Shown here: one piece after another, positions 19,186 through 26,514 of the stretch
Layout of the letters: every line of letters starts with the position of its first letter
Numbering within the stretch: the stretch's first letter is position 1
Assembly (NCBI GenBank): GCA_022842065.1
Contig: JALHQH010000055.1
Span: 1-64,000, forward strand
Reading direction: 5' to 3'
DNA length: 64,000 nucleotides
Source of the DNA: Caldilineaceae bacterium
GTDB taxonomy: Bacteria > Chloroflexota > Anaerolineae > Caldilineales > Caldilineaceae
Translations under genes and position numbers: made by a program
The notes under the pieces: model-generated
Seen by the model: only the letters and a program-made list of their open reading frames with translations
Told to the model about the DNA's origin: nothing
Database searches by the model: none

Positions 19186-20828
19186 GCGCCCCCCAAAAAG
19201 CGGGTAATCACATTCGAGGTAATGCGCGAAATTGCATCATCGACCAGCAGACAGGGCACATAGGTGATCGAGCCGACGGAGAAGACGGCACCCTGTTGGC
19301 CGCTGGCGCTGGTCGTCTCGTAGTAGACAATTTCCGCGCCGCCGTCGTCGATGTTGGTGCCCTTGGCGAGCAGCACCGTGCCGGGCGGCGAGTGCGGACT
19401 CATCTTGTCGGTTTCGTGCCCGGAGGCCCCGCCGTTGACCCGCTCTTGCAGACTCTTTTCGCCAAAGATCGCGCCATTCTGCAACCCAGTGCCGGCAAAG
19501 ATCCAGTGGTCGGTGTTGATCGCACGGTAGGGTGCGGCGGTCATAATGCCCGTTTCAGTGCAGACGACGCCCAGCAGATTTGCCTCCGATTCGAAGGTGC
19601 GATGCATGCGGCTTTCCAAATAAATATCGGGGTTGTTGGGATCGGGCATGCCCAAGCCACCGCCGGTCGCGGGGGCCAGATGGGTTTTGAAGCGCATACG
19701 ATCTTCGCTTAGGAACTCGACTTCGCAGTTGAGGCCGTTGCCGCCCAGGTACATCAACTTGCCGCCCCGCTGCTGCACCCAATCCTTGACCTGCTGGTAC
19801 ATCTGGCGCGACCAATATTCTGGATGGACGCTGATGATCAGAATCTTGTAGGCATCGAGATCAAGGTCGCCATTGTGCAACTGCCATTCCGAGTAGTAGT
19901 CATAGGCAAAACCTTCGCGCTCTAGCCAGCCCAATAGCCGCCATTCCGCCGGGGCCATACCACAGGGTAAGCGCCCTTCAATCGGATCGGTCACCTCTTC
20001 GTGTTCGCGCACGACATTGCCCGGCTCAGGCCGTTCAAAGGAGAGCGGCAGATACTCTTCATCCTGAAAGCCCCAGACATTAAAGGAGCCAGCCATCGTA
20101 TAGCGGATCAGATCCTGGCGCGCATTCACCGTCGGTTCGGGCGGCAGTTGATGGGCGTTGATATAGTTGCTGCGCCCGCCAAAGTTGTTATAGGCCAGCC
20201 AGGTGTTGGACGAAGCGAGCACCGCAATTGGCGCGCTCGGTTCGGCCGGCGCGACAATCCACGGGAAGGAGAAAAACTCCCCCGACTTCTCGCCCTTGGC
20301 GTGGAAATAGTAGAGGCCGGAGCGTTGGGGACCAGGCACCAGTTGGGTATGGTGCGGGCTGCCATAGCCGGTCTTGTTCCACTGCACGCCGGTTTGGGTA
20401 TAGTCGCCATCGGGGGTAATCTGCATGACAGCGCGGGGGCCATGTTCGTCAAACCAACCCAAAAGTTTAACGAACTCCCGCTGCCAGCCATAACGCCAGA
20501 GGCTAAGGCGATAGGGCTCGGTGGCATGGACCCGAAATTCGGAGCGTTCGCCACTCTTCACCGCCCGCGGCCAGGCATAACCCATAATACAGTCCGTCAA
20601 GAGGCGGAAATGATAGGGTTGGGCGGGGTCGACGGTCATCGTCACACTTTTGGCGCCAAAGCCATCCTTGACCAGGGTGACATGGTATTCACCCGGCGCA
20701 ATTTCCGCCTGCACCGCCCCGCGTGGAGTCGAACGGACAATGGTGACCGTCTCGCCCCCCTGTTGAAATTCCAAGAGCACATCTGCCACGGCGACATAGC
20801 GCTCGTCACTGACATAGCCGATTAACAC
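19182..20828 (-). CDS. N,N-dimethylformamidase large-subunit-like protein (copy B)
   Basis: The protein has 548 residues and starts at GTG (20828) with AAGGAG upstream; the next codons match the start of its neighbour paralogue. Residues 1-85 form a beta-sandwich of carboxypeptidase-regulatory/PEGA type (APGEYHVTLVKDGFGAK). Residues 90-548 match the DmfA2-like domain, with STPRG, YYFHAKG, FGGRSNY and the strongly conserved SVHPEYWS and GGKLMYLGGNG segments. The known enzyme hydrolyses dimethylformamide using a mononuclear iron held by Tyr/Glu side chains. HPEYW supplies a Tyr and a Glu here. No small subunit gene is present. It is probably an amidase on another substrate. Confidence 0.8.
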   Translation of the reverse strand: MLIGYVSDERYVAVADVLLEFQQGGETVTIVRSTPRGAVQAEIAPGEYHVTLVKDGFGAKSVTMTVDPAQPYHFRLLTDCIMGYAWPRAVKSGERSEFRVHATEPYRLSLWRYGWQREFVKLLGWFDEHGPRAVMQITPDGDYTQTGVQWNKTGYGSPHHTQLVPGPQRSGLYYFHAKGEKSGEFFSFPWIVAPAEPSAPIAVLASSNTWLAYNNFGGRSNYINAHQLPPEPTVNARQDLIRYTMAGSFNVWGFQDEEYLPLSFERPEPGNVVREHEEVTDPIEGRLPCGMAPAEWRLLGWLEREGFAYDYYSEWQLHNGDLDLDAYKILIISVHPEYWSRQMYQQVKDWVQQRGGKLMYLGGNGLNCEVEFLSEDRMRFKTHLAPATGGGLGMPDPNNPDIYLESRMHRTFESEANLLGVVCTETGIMTAAPYRAINTDHWIFAGTGLQNGAIFGEKSLQERVNGGASGHETDKMSPHSPPGTVLLAKGTNIDDGGAEIVYYETTSASGQQGAVFSVGSITYVPCLLVDDAISRITSNVITRFLGGA

Positions 20829-20861
20829 AAGGTTCTCCTTTGTTGATGGTTAAAGGGGGAG

Positions 20862-20894
20862 GGATGAGGTGATGACAAGATCATCACCTCATCC
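20862..20894 (-). terminator. Hairpin between the two dimethylformamidase-like genes
   Basis: A 14-base perfect stem (20862-20875, 20881-20894) with a five-base loop lies ten bases past the upstream stop codon. It may attenuate or process the transcript. Confidence 0.6.
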
Positions 20895-20903
20895 TATCTT
20901 CTT

Positions 20904-22478
20904 TTATTTTTGCAAAAATCGCGTCAACACATTGCGCGTCACCTTGCTCACGCCATCGTCGACAATGATCGACAGGGTCCAGCAGAGGGAGCCGGTGGCA
21001 AAGACCGCGCCGCCACCGGGAGTTTCAAAGTAGGCTAGGTCAGCGCCGTCGCCGTCGGGCATGGCCGCGCCTGGCGTGGCACCGTTGATACCTTTAGCCA
21101 AGTGACAGATGTTGGCCGGCGAATGGGGCTGGATCTTGTCCAGTTCATGGCCGGACGCACCGCCGGGGCAGCGCTCATGCAAACTCGCTTGGCCGAAGAG
21201 ATCACCCCGCTTGAGCCCAGTGCCGGCAAAGGCCCAGTGGCTGTCATCGATCACCTGATAGGGCGCGCCGGATTGATAGCCGGAGTGGGTATACTCGACC
21301 CCCAGCAGCGTCGCCGCCGGTTCACCACGCAGATCCCATCTCTCTTCCTGGCGGCAGATCATGGTATATTCGTCGGCCATTTCAAATTCGGCGAGCAGCC
21401 CACAGCCGCCCAGGTACATCAGTTTGCCGCCCCGTTCATAGACCCAGGTCTTCACCTGATCGTACATCGCTTTGGACCAATATTCGGGGTGAGTGTTGAG
21501 GATCAGCACCTTGTAGTGATCGAGGTTGAGCCGCCCAAAGTGCAATTCAGTCTCAGCATAGAGGTCATAGGCGAAGCCCTCGCGCTCCAGCCAACCCAAG
21601 AGCCGCCACTCGGCCGGGGCCATTGCCGATTCGAGCCGCCCTTCGACGGGGTCGGTAATCTTTGCATCCTCCGGCACACAGTTAAAGCGCTCTGGGCGGT
21701 CAAATGAAAGGGGGGGCGCACTCACCTCAAAGGGCCAAACCGTAGGCGAGGTGTAACGCTTCAGATCCTGGCGCGCGTGAATCACCGGCTGCGGCGGCAA
21801 GGCATCCTGGTTGACATAGTTGCTGCGCCCGCCAAAGTTGTTATAGGCATTCCAGGTGCAATTCGAGGTGAGCACCGCGATCTCGGCCTGCGGCGTCGCG
21901 GGCATGACGATCCAGGGAAAGGAGAAAAAGCCACCCCCCTGGCTCTTGGCGTGAAAATAGTAGAGGCCACTGCGTTGGGGCGCGGTCACCCGCTGTTGAT
22001 GCCAGGCCGAGCCATAGCCAATCCGATTCCACTGCACACCCTTTTGGGTAAAGTCGCCATCGGGCAGCAGTTGCACCGTGACGCGCGGACCGTGATTGTC
22101 ATACCAGCCCAGGTTGCGGATCAACTCCTTTTGGTAGCCATAGCGCCAGAGGCCCAACTTGTACGCTTGGGGCGCATGGACACGGAACTCGGCCAGTTCC
22201 CCTGCCCGGCTCCACTTGGGCCAAACATAGCCTAACAGCTCATCGCGTAGGAGGCGAAAGTGGTGTGGTTGCTCGTTGCCGATGGTCACCTGTATCCGCT
22301 TGGCCCCATAGCCCGGCTTGTTGAGGATCACCTCGTAGTCACCCGGTGCAAGATCAGCCACTAACGCGCCGCTCGCAGTTGAATGGAGCGCCCACCGTTG
22401 TCCCGACCCATCAATCAACTCGACCGCCACATCGGGAATTGCCAAAAATTGTTCGTCGCTCACATAGCCGATTAGCAT
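20904..22478 (-). CDS. N,N-dimethylformamidase large-subunit-like protein (copy A)
   Basis: The ATG at 22478 gives 524 residues; the open frame upstream runs into hairpin DNA. The layout is the same as the adjacent copy B: an N-terminal beta-sandwich (GYVSDEQFLAIPDV..., APGDYEVILNKPGYGAK) and the large DmfA2-like domain with NTHPEYWSKAMYDQVKTW, GGKLMYLGGCG, FGGRSNYVN and LGWLEREGFAYDLY. The two copies are collinear throughout, so this is a tandem duplication that has diverged considerably. Different substrate ranges, or two subunits of one complex, are both possible. Confidence 0.8.
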   Translation of the reverse strand: MLIGYVSDEQFLAIPDVAVELIDGSGQRWALHSTASGALVADLAPGDYEVILNKPGYGAKRIQVTIGNEQPHHFRLLRDELLGYVWPKWSRAGELAEFRVHAPQAYKLGLWRYGYQKELIRNLGWYDNHGPRVTVQLLPDGDFTQKGVQWNRIGYGSAWHQQRVTAPQRSGLYYFHAKSQGGGFFSFPWIVMPATPQAEIAVLTSNCTWNAYNNFGGRSNYVNQDALPPQPVIHARQDLKRYTSPTVWPFEVSAPPLSFDRPERFNCVPEDAKITDPVEGRLESAMAPAEWRLLGWLEREGFAYDLYAETELHFGRLNLDHYKVLILNTHPEYWSKAMYDQVKTWVYERGGKLMYLGGCGLLAEFEMADEYTMICRQEERWDLRGEPAATLLGVEYTHSGYQSGAPYQVIDDSHWAFAGTGLKRGDLFGQASLHERCPGGASGHELDKIQPHSPANICHLAKGINGATPGAAMPDGDGADLAYFETPGGGAVFATGSLCWTLSIIVDDGVSKVTRNVLTRFLQK

Positions 22479-22515
22479 TGACTCTTTCCTCTGCTCACTT
22501 GGGGTTGGTTTTGCT

Positions 22516-22605
22516 GATTCCCACGCTCTGCGTGGGAATCCTGCGTGGACGCTCCGCGTCCAGGGCGCAGAGCGCCCCGTTGGGCATTCCACGCTGAGCG
22601 TGGAA
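22516..22605. repeat. Four consecutive small palindromes
   Basis: Four separate hairpins follow each other: 22516-22540 (GATTCCCACG arms), 22546-22562 (TGGACGC arms), 22563-22577 (GGGCGC arms) and 22587-22605 (TTCCACGCT arms). They fill the gap between the peptidase and copy A. Confidence 0.85.
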
Positions 22606-22616
22606 CGAGCAAACCC

Positions 22617-23996
22617 CTAAAAGACGCGCACCACCTGGCCGCGCTCGCGTTCCAGCCGTGCCAACACATCGGCCACGGTCACAGGGTTCGCCGGCCAATC
22701 GGCGGGGTCGACATAGGAAAGGCGCAACAGGAGGCGCGCCAGTTGCCCCACATACTCTTTCAGCTCGCGCGGGCGTACCTTGTCCGTCGTATCGCCCGGT
22801 TCATGGTGAAAATCGCTATCGGGGTGGCGACCCGCAAAGCGCCAGCGCCAGAGAAAGGCGGCGTCGATCCCCGCGCGCAGAAAAGGGTAGTGATCCGACG
22901 AGTAGTCGAGTTGGGCCATAACGTGACATTGCAACCCGTCTCCCATCTGGTCGAACTGCTGTTGAATCAGTGGGCGCAGGTGCGGAAAGCCGAGGACCAG
23001 CCCCTTCAGGTTGCCCGCGGCCAGTTCATCCAGGTTGATCGATAGGCGCGGGGGCGTTTCCGGGCCATAGTGCTGGTTGACAAAGGCATAGGCCCCTTGC
23101 AGCGTCTGCTCTTCGGCGCTATAGGTGGCAAAGCGGATGGTCCGCCCCGGCACAATGCCTAGCTCTTGTTGAAGGCGGGCGAGCACACGGGCCGTCTCTA
23201 AAACGACAATCGTACCCGACGCATTGTCATTGCCCCCCGGCGTGTCGTAGACCGTATCATGGTGACCGCCCAGCAGCAGGTGCTCGTCCGGCCAGTGTGT
23301 CCCCGGCAAGGCGGCCAGCACATTGTGCGCTGGTGCGGTGTAAAATTCACTTTCCACCTGTAAGTATAACGATTGCCCCAGGCGCGCCCGTTTGCGCAGC
23401 AGCCCGCCGACCTCACGCGTCACCGCCACCGCGGGCAGCGGATGTTCGTCGGGGCCAGGATCGATCCAGTCGCCGGCGCTGTGATATTCGACGCGGCCGC
23501 CGTCCTTGCGATCAACGACCACCGCGGCGACGGCACCCGCCGCGGCCAGCGCAGCCAGCCGGGTGGCGAGCGGCTGCGGGGGAGTAAAGGGTTCCAAGGT
23601 CAACGCCATGATCGCGATTGCGCCGCGCAGCCGCGCCCGTTGCTCGTCAATCAGGTGCGGCGTGCCAAAGCCGACATCCACCAGCGGCGCGGTCAGCGTC
23701 ACCGGCGGGCAGCGGTTAAAGGGCAAGATCAGCACAGGCGTCTCATCCTCGACGATCTGGGCCGCGGCCTCCGCCCAACGCCAACTGTGGAGGGCATACT
23801 CCTCCAGCGTCGCCTCGGCCAACCCACTGGCTGCGAACTGGTCGCGGATGTAGTTAACTGTCTGCCACTCGGCCGGCGACGAGGCCCAACGCGGGCCAAT
23901 CGTGTCACAGAGCATGGTAAGATGATCGGCGATGCGTGATCCCACCCACGCTTCCCCGATCAGAAACCGGTCGATCACTTGCCAATTCAACATCAT
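22617..23996 (-). CDS. M28 family metallopeptidase
   Basis: The 459-residue protein shows the di-zinc M28 pattern: GGHHDTVYDTPGGNDNASG near residue 240 (His, Asp), YSAEEQTLQGA near 290 (catalytic Glu and ligand Glu), INLDELAAG near 323 (Asp) and FHHEPGDTTDK near 400 (His). Residues 100-220 form a PA-type insertion. No signal peptide is seen, so it is probably cytoplasmic, trimming imported peptides or N-acyl compounds. AGGAG lies six bases from the ATG at 23996. It follows the two permeases in the same direction. Confidence 0.9.
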   Translation of the reverse strand: MMLNWQVIDRFLIGEAWVGSRIADHLTMLCDTIGPRWASSPAEWQTVNYIRDQFAASGLAEATLEEYALHSWRWAEAAAQIVEDETPVLILPFNRCPPVTLTAPLVDVGFGTPHLIDEQRARLRGAIAIMALTLEPFTPPQPLATRLAALAAAGAVAAVVVDRKDGGRVEYHSAGDWIDPGPDEHPLPAVAVTREVGGLLRKRARLGQSLYLQVESEFYTAPAHNVLAALPGTHWPDEHLLLGGHHDTVYDTPGGNDNASGTIVVLETARVLARLQQELGIVPGRTIRFATYSAEEQTLQGAYAFVNQHYGPETPPRLSINLDELAAGNLKGLVLGFPHLRPLIQQQFDQMGDGLQCHVMAQLDYSSDHYPFLRAGIDAAFLWRWRFAGRHPDSDFHHEPGDTTDKVRPRELKEYVGQLARLLLRLSYVDPADWPANPVTVADVLARLERERGQVVRVF

Positions 23997-24032
23997 TGTT
24001 GACTCCTACTTGCTTGGTTATACCAGCGGTTG

Positions 24033-24077
24033 TCATCATTTAACATTTTCTACACGAGTAATAATGTTAAATGATGA
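24033..24077. repeat. AT-rich inverted repeat
   Basis: Fifteen-base arms (TCATCATTTAACATT and its complement, 24033-24047 and 24063-24077) lie just upstream of the peptidase gene. Unlike the GC-rich palindromes this could be an operator. Confidence 0.6.
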
Positions 24078-24126
24078 TAGAGCCGAGCCATCCCCGCCCC
24101 GCCATAAACGCGGCCAGTGGGCACCC

Positions 24127-24195
24127 GGGCTAGAGAACGACGCCGGGTAAACCCGGCTAATGGAGCCGGGTTTACCCGGCGTCGTTCTCTAGCCC
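24127..24195. repeat. Perfect 32-bp-arm palindrome
   Basis: Arms 24127-24158 and 24164-24195 are exact complements around a five-base loop. The arms themselves include a nested GCCGGGTAAACCCGGC palindrome. Together with the AT-rich repeat they occupy most of the 23997-24323 gap. Confidence 0.92.
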
Positions 24196-24290
24196 TGTGG
24201 CTTTAGCCCAGGGCGAGCGTGTCAAACCCACGACTTCCCGCCGGCAGAACCCGTTGCATAATCACGTTTTTTCTTCGTGTGTCTTCGTGC

Positions 24291-24310
24291 CGGGAGCCCA
24301 TTGGGCGCGT
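24291..24310. repeat. Dispersed CGGGnGCCCnnnGGGCGCG element, copy 1
   Basis: The same about-19-base unit recurs at 40265-40283, 48891-48909 and 52318-52336, each time between genes, with changes only at the three-base centre and one flanking position. Confidence 0.65.
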
Positions 24311-24323
24311 GGAACATCGTTTT

Positions 24324-25205
24324 TTATTGCCGCAGCCGCGGGTCAAGGGCATCGCGCAGCGCATCACCAAAGAGATTCCAGCCCAGCACCGCCAGCGCAA
24401 TTGCCAGCCCTGGATAGATGGCGACCCAGGGGGCCAGTTCCATAAACTTGCGCCCCGTCCCAAGCATCGCGCCCCACGAGGGATCCGGCGGTTGGGTGCC
24501 CAGCCCCAGGAAGGAGAGGGTCGCTTCGGCCAGGATCGCGGTGGAAAAGGAGAGGGTCGCCTGCACGATGATCGGCGCGGCAATGTTGGGCAACACATAG
24601 CGCCACATTACTTGGAACTGCCGTGCGCCAATCGCGTGGGCACCCTCCACATATTGTTGCTGCATCACCGCCAGGGTGGGGCCACGTACAATGCGTGCAA
24701 ATTGGGGCGCATAGACGATCCCAATCGCCAACATCGCGGTGGAGATGCTTGGCCCTAACACGCCGGCCAATACAATAATCAGAATGACGGTCGGGAAGGC
24801 AAACATAATATCCACGACCCGGCCAATAATGCTGTCGAGCCAGCCGCGGTAGTAGCCGGCGACCAACCCCAGCGCGCCACCAAGCAGCAGGGCAATCCCC
24901 ACCGAGATTACCCCGACCTGGAGCGAGACACGCGCGCCATAGATCAGCCGACTCAGAATATCGCGCCCAAATTCATCGGCCCCCAACCAATAGGTGCCAT
25001 CGGGCGGGAGCAGGCGCTCAGCCGGCTGGGCAATCGGATCATGGGGGGCTACCCAAGGGGCCACCCCAGCCAGCACGATAAAAAAGAGCACCAGCAGCAG
25101 CCCGACCACGCCCGAGGTGCGGCGTCGCCACATCTGCACGACGGCACGCAAGCGACTGCGCTCTTTGCCCAACGCCATTGGTTGTTTTAGTTCAAGTGTA
25201 GCCAT
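24324..25205 (-). CDS. ABC transporter permease (DppC-type)
   Basis: The 293-residue membrane protein of the family 5 (oligopeptide/dipeptide/nickel) system has an N-terminal OppC_N segment with one membrane helix (about 30-52), then a five-helix BPD_transp_1 domain. The EAA loop is visible as YVEGAHAIGARQFQVMWRYV. The ATG at 25205 is preferred to a TTG two codons earlier. It pairs with the DppB-type permease upstream; the cognate ATPases are absent from the window. Confidence 0.92.
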   Translation of the reverse strand: MATLELKQPMALGKERSRLRAVVQMWRRRTSGVVGLLLVLFFIVLAGVAPWVAPHDPIAQPAERLLPPDGTYWLGADEFGRDILSRLIYGARVSLQVGVISVGIALLLGGALGLVAGYYRGWLDSIIGRVVDIMFAFPTVILIIVLAGVLGPSISTAMLAIGIVYAPQFARIVRGPTLAVMQQQYVEGAHAIGARQFQVMWRYVLPNIAAPIIVQATLSFSTAILAEATLSFLGLGTQPPDPSWGAMLGTGRKFMELAPWVAIYPGLAIALAVLGWNLFGDALRDALDPRLRQ

Positions 25206-25249
25206 TAGCAAGATAACTCAATGGTAAGTGGTGATTGGCGATGCTGTTG

Positions 25250-25383
25250 GTCTACCCTACGCAATGGGGTTGAAACCCCTTGCTAACACCGAGAAGCCGC
25301 CTCAGCGGCTGCATGCGATTGACCAGCCGCTGAGGCGGCTTCTCGGTGTTAGCAAGGGATTTGAATCCCGTTGTAAGGTAGAC
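25250..25383. repeat. Palindromic element, copy 2 (about 60-bp arms)
   Basis: Arms 25250-25311 and 25324-25383 pair imperfectly over their whole length, and the inner 35 bases pair perfectly. The inner part is the same hairpin as at 164-228, and the trailing GGGATTTGAATCCCGTTGT is shared too. It fills most of the gap between the two permease genes. Confidence 0.88.
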
Positions 25384-25431
25384 CAACCGTATGACTAGAG
25401 ATTGGGTGATTTTGCGCCCAATCACCAATCT

Positions 25432-26382
25432 CTAATCATACCGAATCCGTGGGTCAACATAGGCATAGAGCACATCGACCAGCAGGTTGATCAGGACAAA
25501 AACGACGGCGATAAAGAAGACACCGCCCTGGACCAGGGTGTAATCACGCTGGTAGATGCCGTTGAGGATCATCCAGCCGATGCCGGGCAGGCCAAAGATC
25601 TGCTCGATCACCACCGCGCCGCCCAAGAGCAAGCCGAGTTGCACCCCCATCACGGTCACGACGGGGATAAAGGCATTCTTCAGGGCATGGCGCACCAGGA
25701 TCACGCGCCCGCCCAAGCCTTTGGCGTGCGCCGTGCGAATGTAATCCTGCCCCAATACTTCCAACATGGAGGAACGCACCATGCGCATAATCGCCGCGAC
25801 CAACGCTGCGCTTAGCGCGATCACCGGCATGATCATCATCTGTAGATTGGTAACGGGATCTTTGAAGATGCTCACCCAGAGCGGTGACGGTTGCCAGCGC
25901 AGCCAGAGCGAAGTGCCCAGCAAGAGCATCGTCGCCAGCCAGAAGTTGGGCACAGAAAGGCCGATCAACCCGACAACCTGTGAGGTAAATTCGGCCATGC
26001 CCCGCCGCCGCACCGCGGCCCAGATCCCCAACGGCACGGCGATCAACCAGGAGACGAGCAACGAAAGCAAGCTCAACTCCAGCGTAATCGGGAAGCGCTG
26101 TTGGATGATCGCGAGCACCGGTTGGCTGCTGCGCAGGGAAAGGCCAAAGTCGCCCTGCAAGACCGCACCCAGCCAGCGGAAATATTGAATATGGAGAGGG
26201 GCATCCAAGCCCAACATCCGTTCCAACGTCGCCCGCTGTTCTGCCGAAATATTCAGTTCAGGACCAACCAAGACGCGCACCACATCACCCGGCAGCAGGC
26301 GCATCAGCCCAAAGACCAAAAGGGAGATGCCCAACAGGGTTGGGATCAGTTGCACCAGTCGGCGCAGGATATATTTGCTCAT
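25432..26382 (-). CDS. ABC transporter permease (DppB-type)
   Basis: The 316-residue protein has the standard OppB/DppB start (ILRRLVQLIPTLLGISLLVFGLMRLLPGD), an N-terminal periplasmic region to about 95, and five further helices. The EAA loop is visible as YIRTAHAKGLGGRVILVRHALKNA. It forms the permease heterodimer with the DppC-type gene and receives substrate from the upstream binding protein. Confidence 0.93.
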   Translation of the reverse strand: MSKYILRRLVQLIPTLLGISLLVFGLMRLLPGDVVRVLVGPELNISAEQRATLERMLGLDAPLHIQYFRWLGAVLQGDFGLSLRSSQPVLAIIQQRFPITLELSLLSLLVSWLIAVPLGIWAAVRRRGMAEFTSQVVGLIGLSVPNFWLATMLLLGTSLWLRWQPSPLWVSIFKDPVTNLQMMIMPVIALSAALVAAIMRMVRSSMLEVLGQDYIRTAHAKGLGGRVILVRHALKNAFIPVVTVMGVQLGLLLGGAVVIEQIFGLPGIGWMILNGIYQRDYTLVQGGVFFIAVVFVLINLLVDVLYAYVDPRIRYD

Positions 26383-26385
26383 AGG

Positions 26386-26511
26386 GTAAATCAGTAAATC
26401 AGTAAATCAGTAAATCAGTAAATCAGTAGATTGGTAAATCGGTAGATCAGTTCAGCTGTCCCGATTTACCGATTTACTGATCTACTGATCTACCGATTTA
26501 CCAATCTACTG
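26386..26511. repeat. Octamer array and palindrome (GTAAATCA units)
   Basis: Eight tandem octamers run from 26386 to 26449, the first five being perfect GTAAATCA and the rest variants such as GTAGATTG. The 26460-26511 segment is made of the same octamers in reverse orientation, and 28 bases pair exactly with 26424-26451. The structure fills the space between the permease and the binding-protein genes. Confidence 0.92.
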
Positions 26512-26514
26512 TGC

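Noticed and set aside
26386..26511. Possible CRISPR-like array
   Set aside because: Units are eight bases and contiguous, without spacers, and no cas gene is present.
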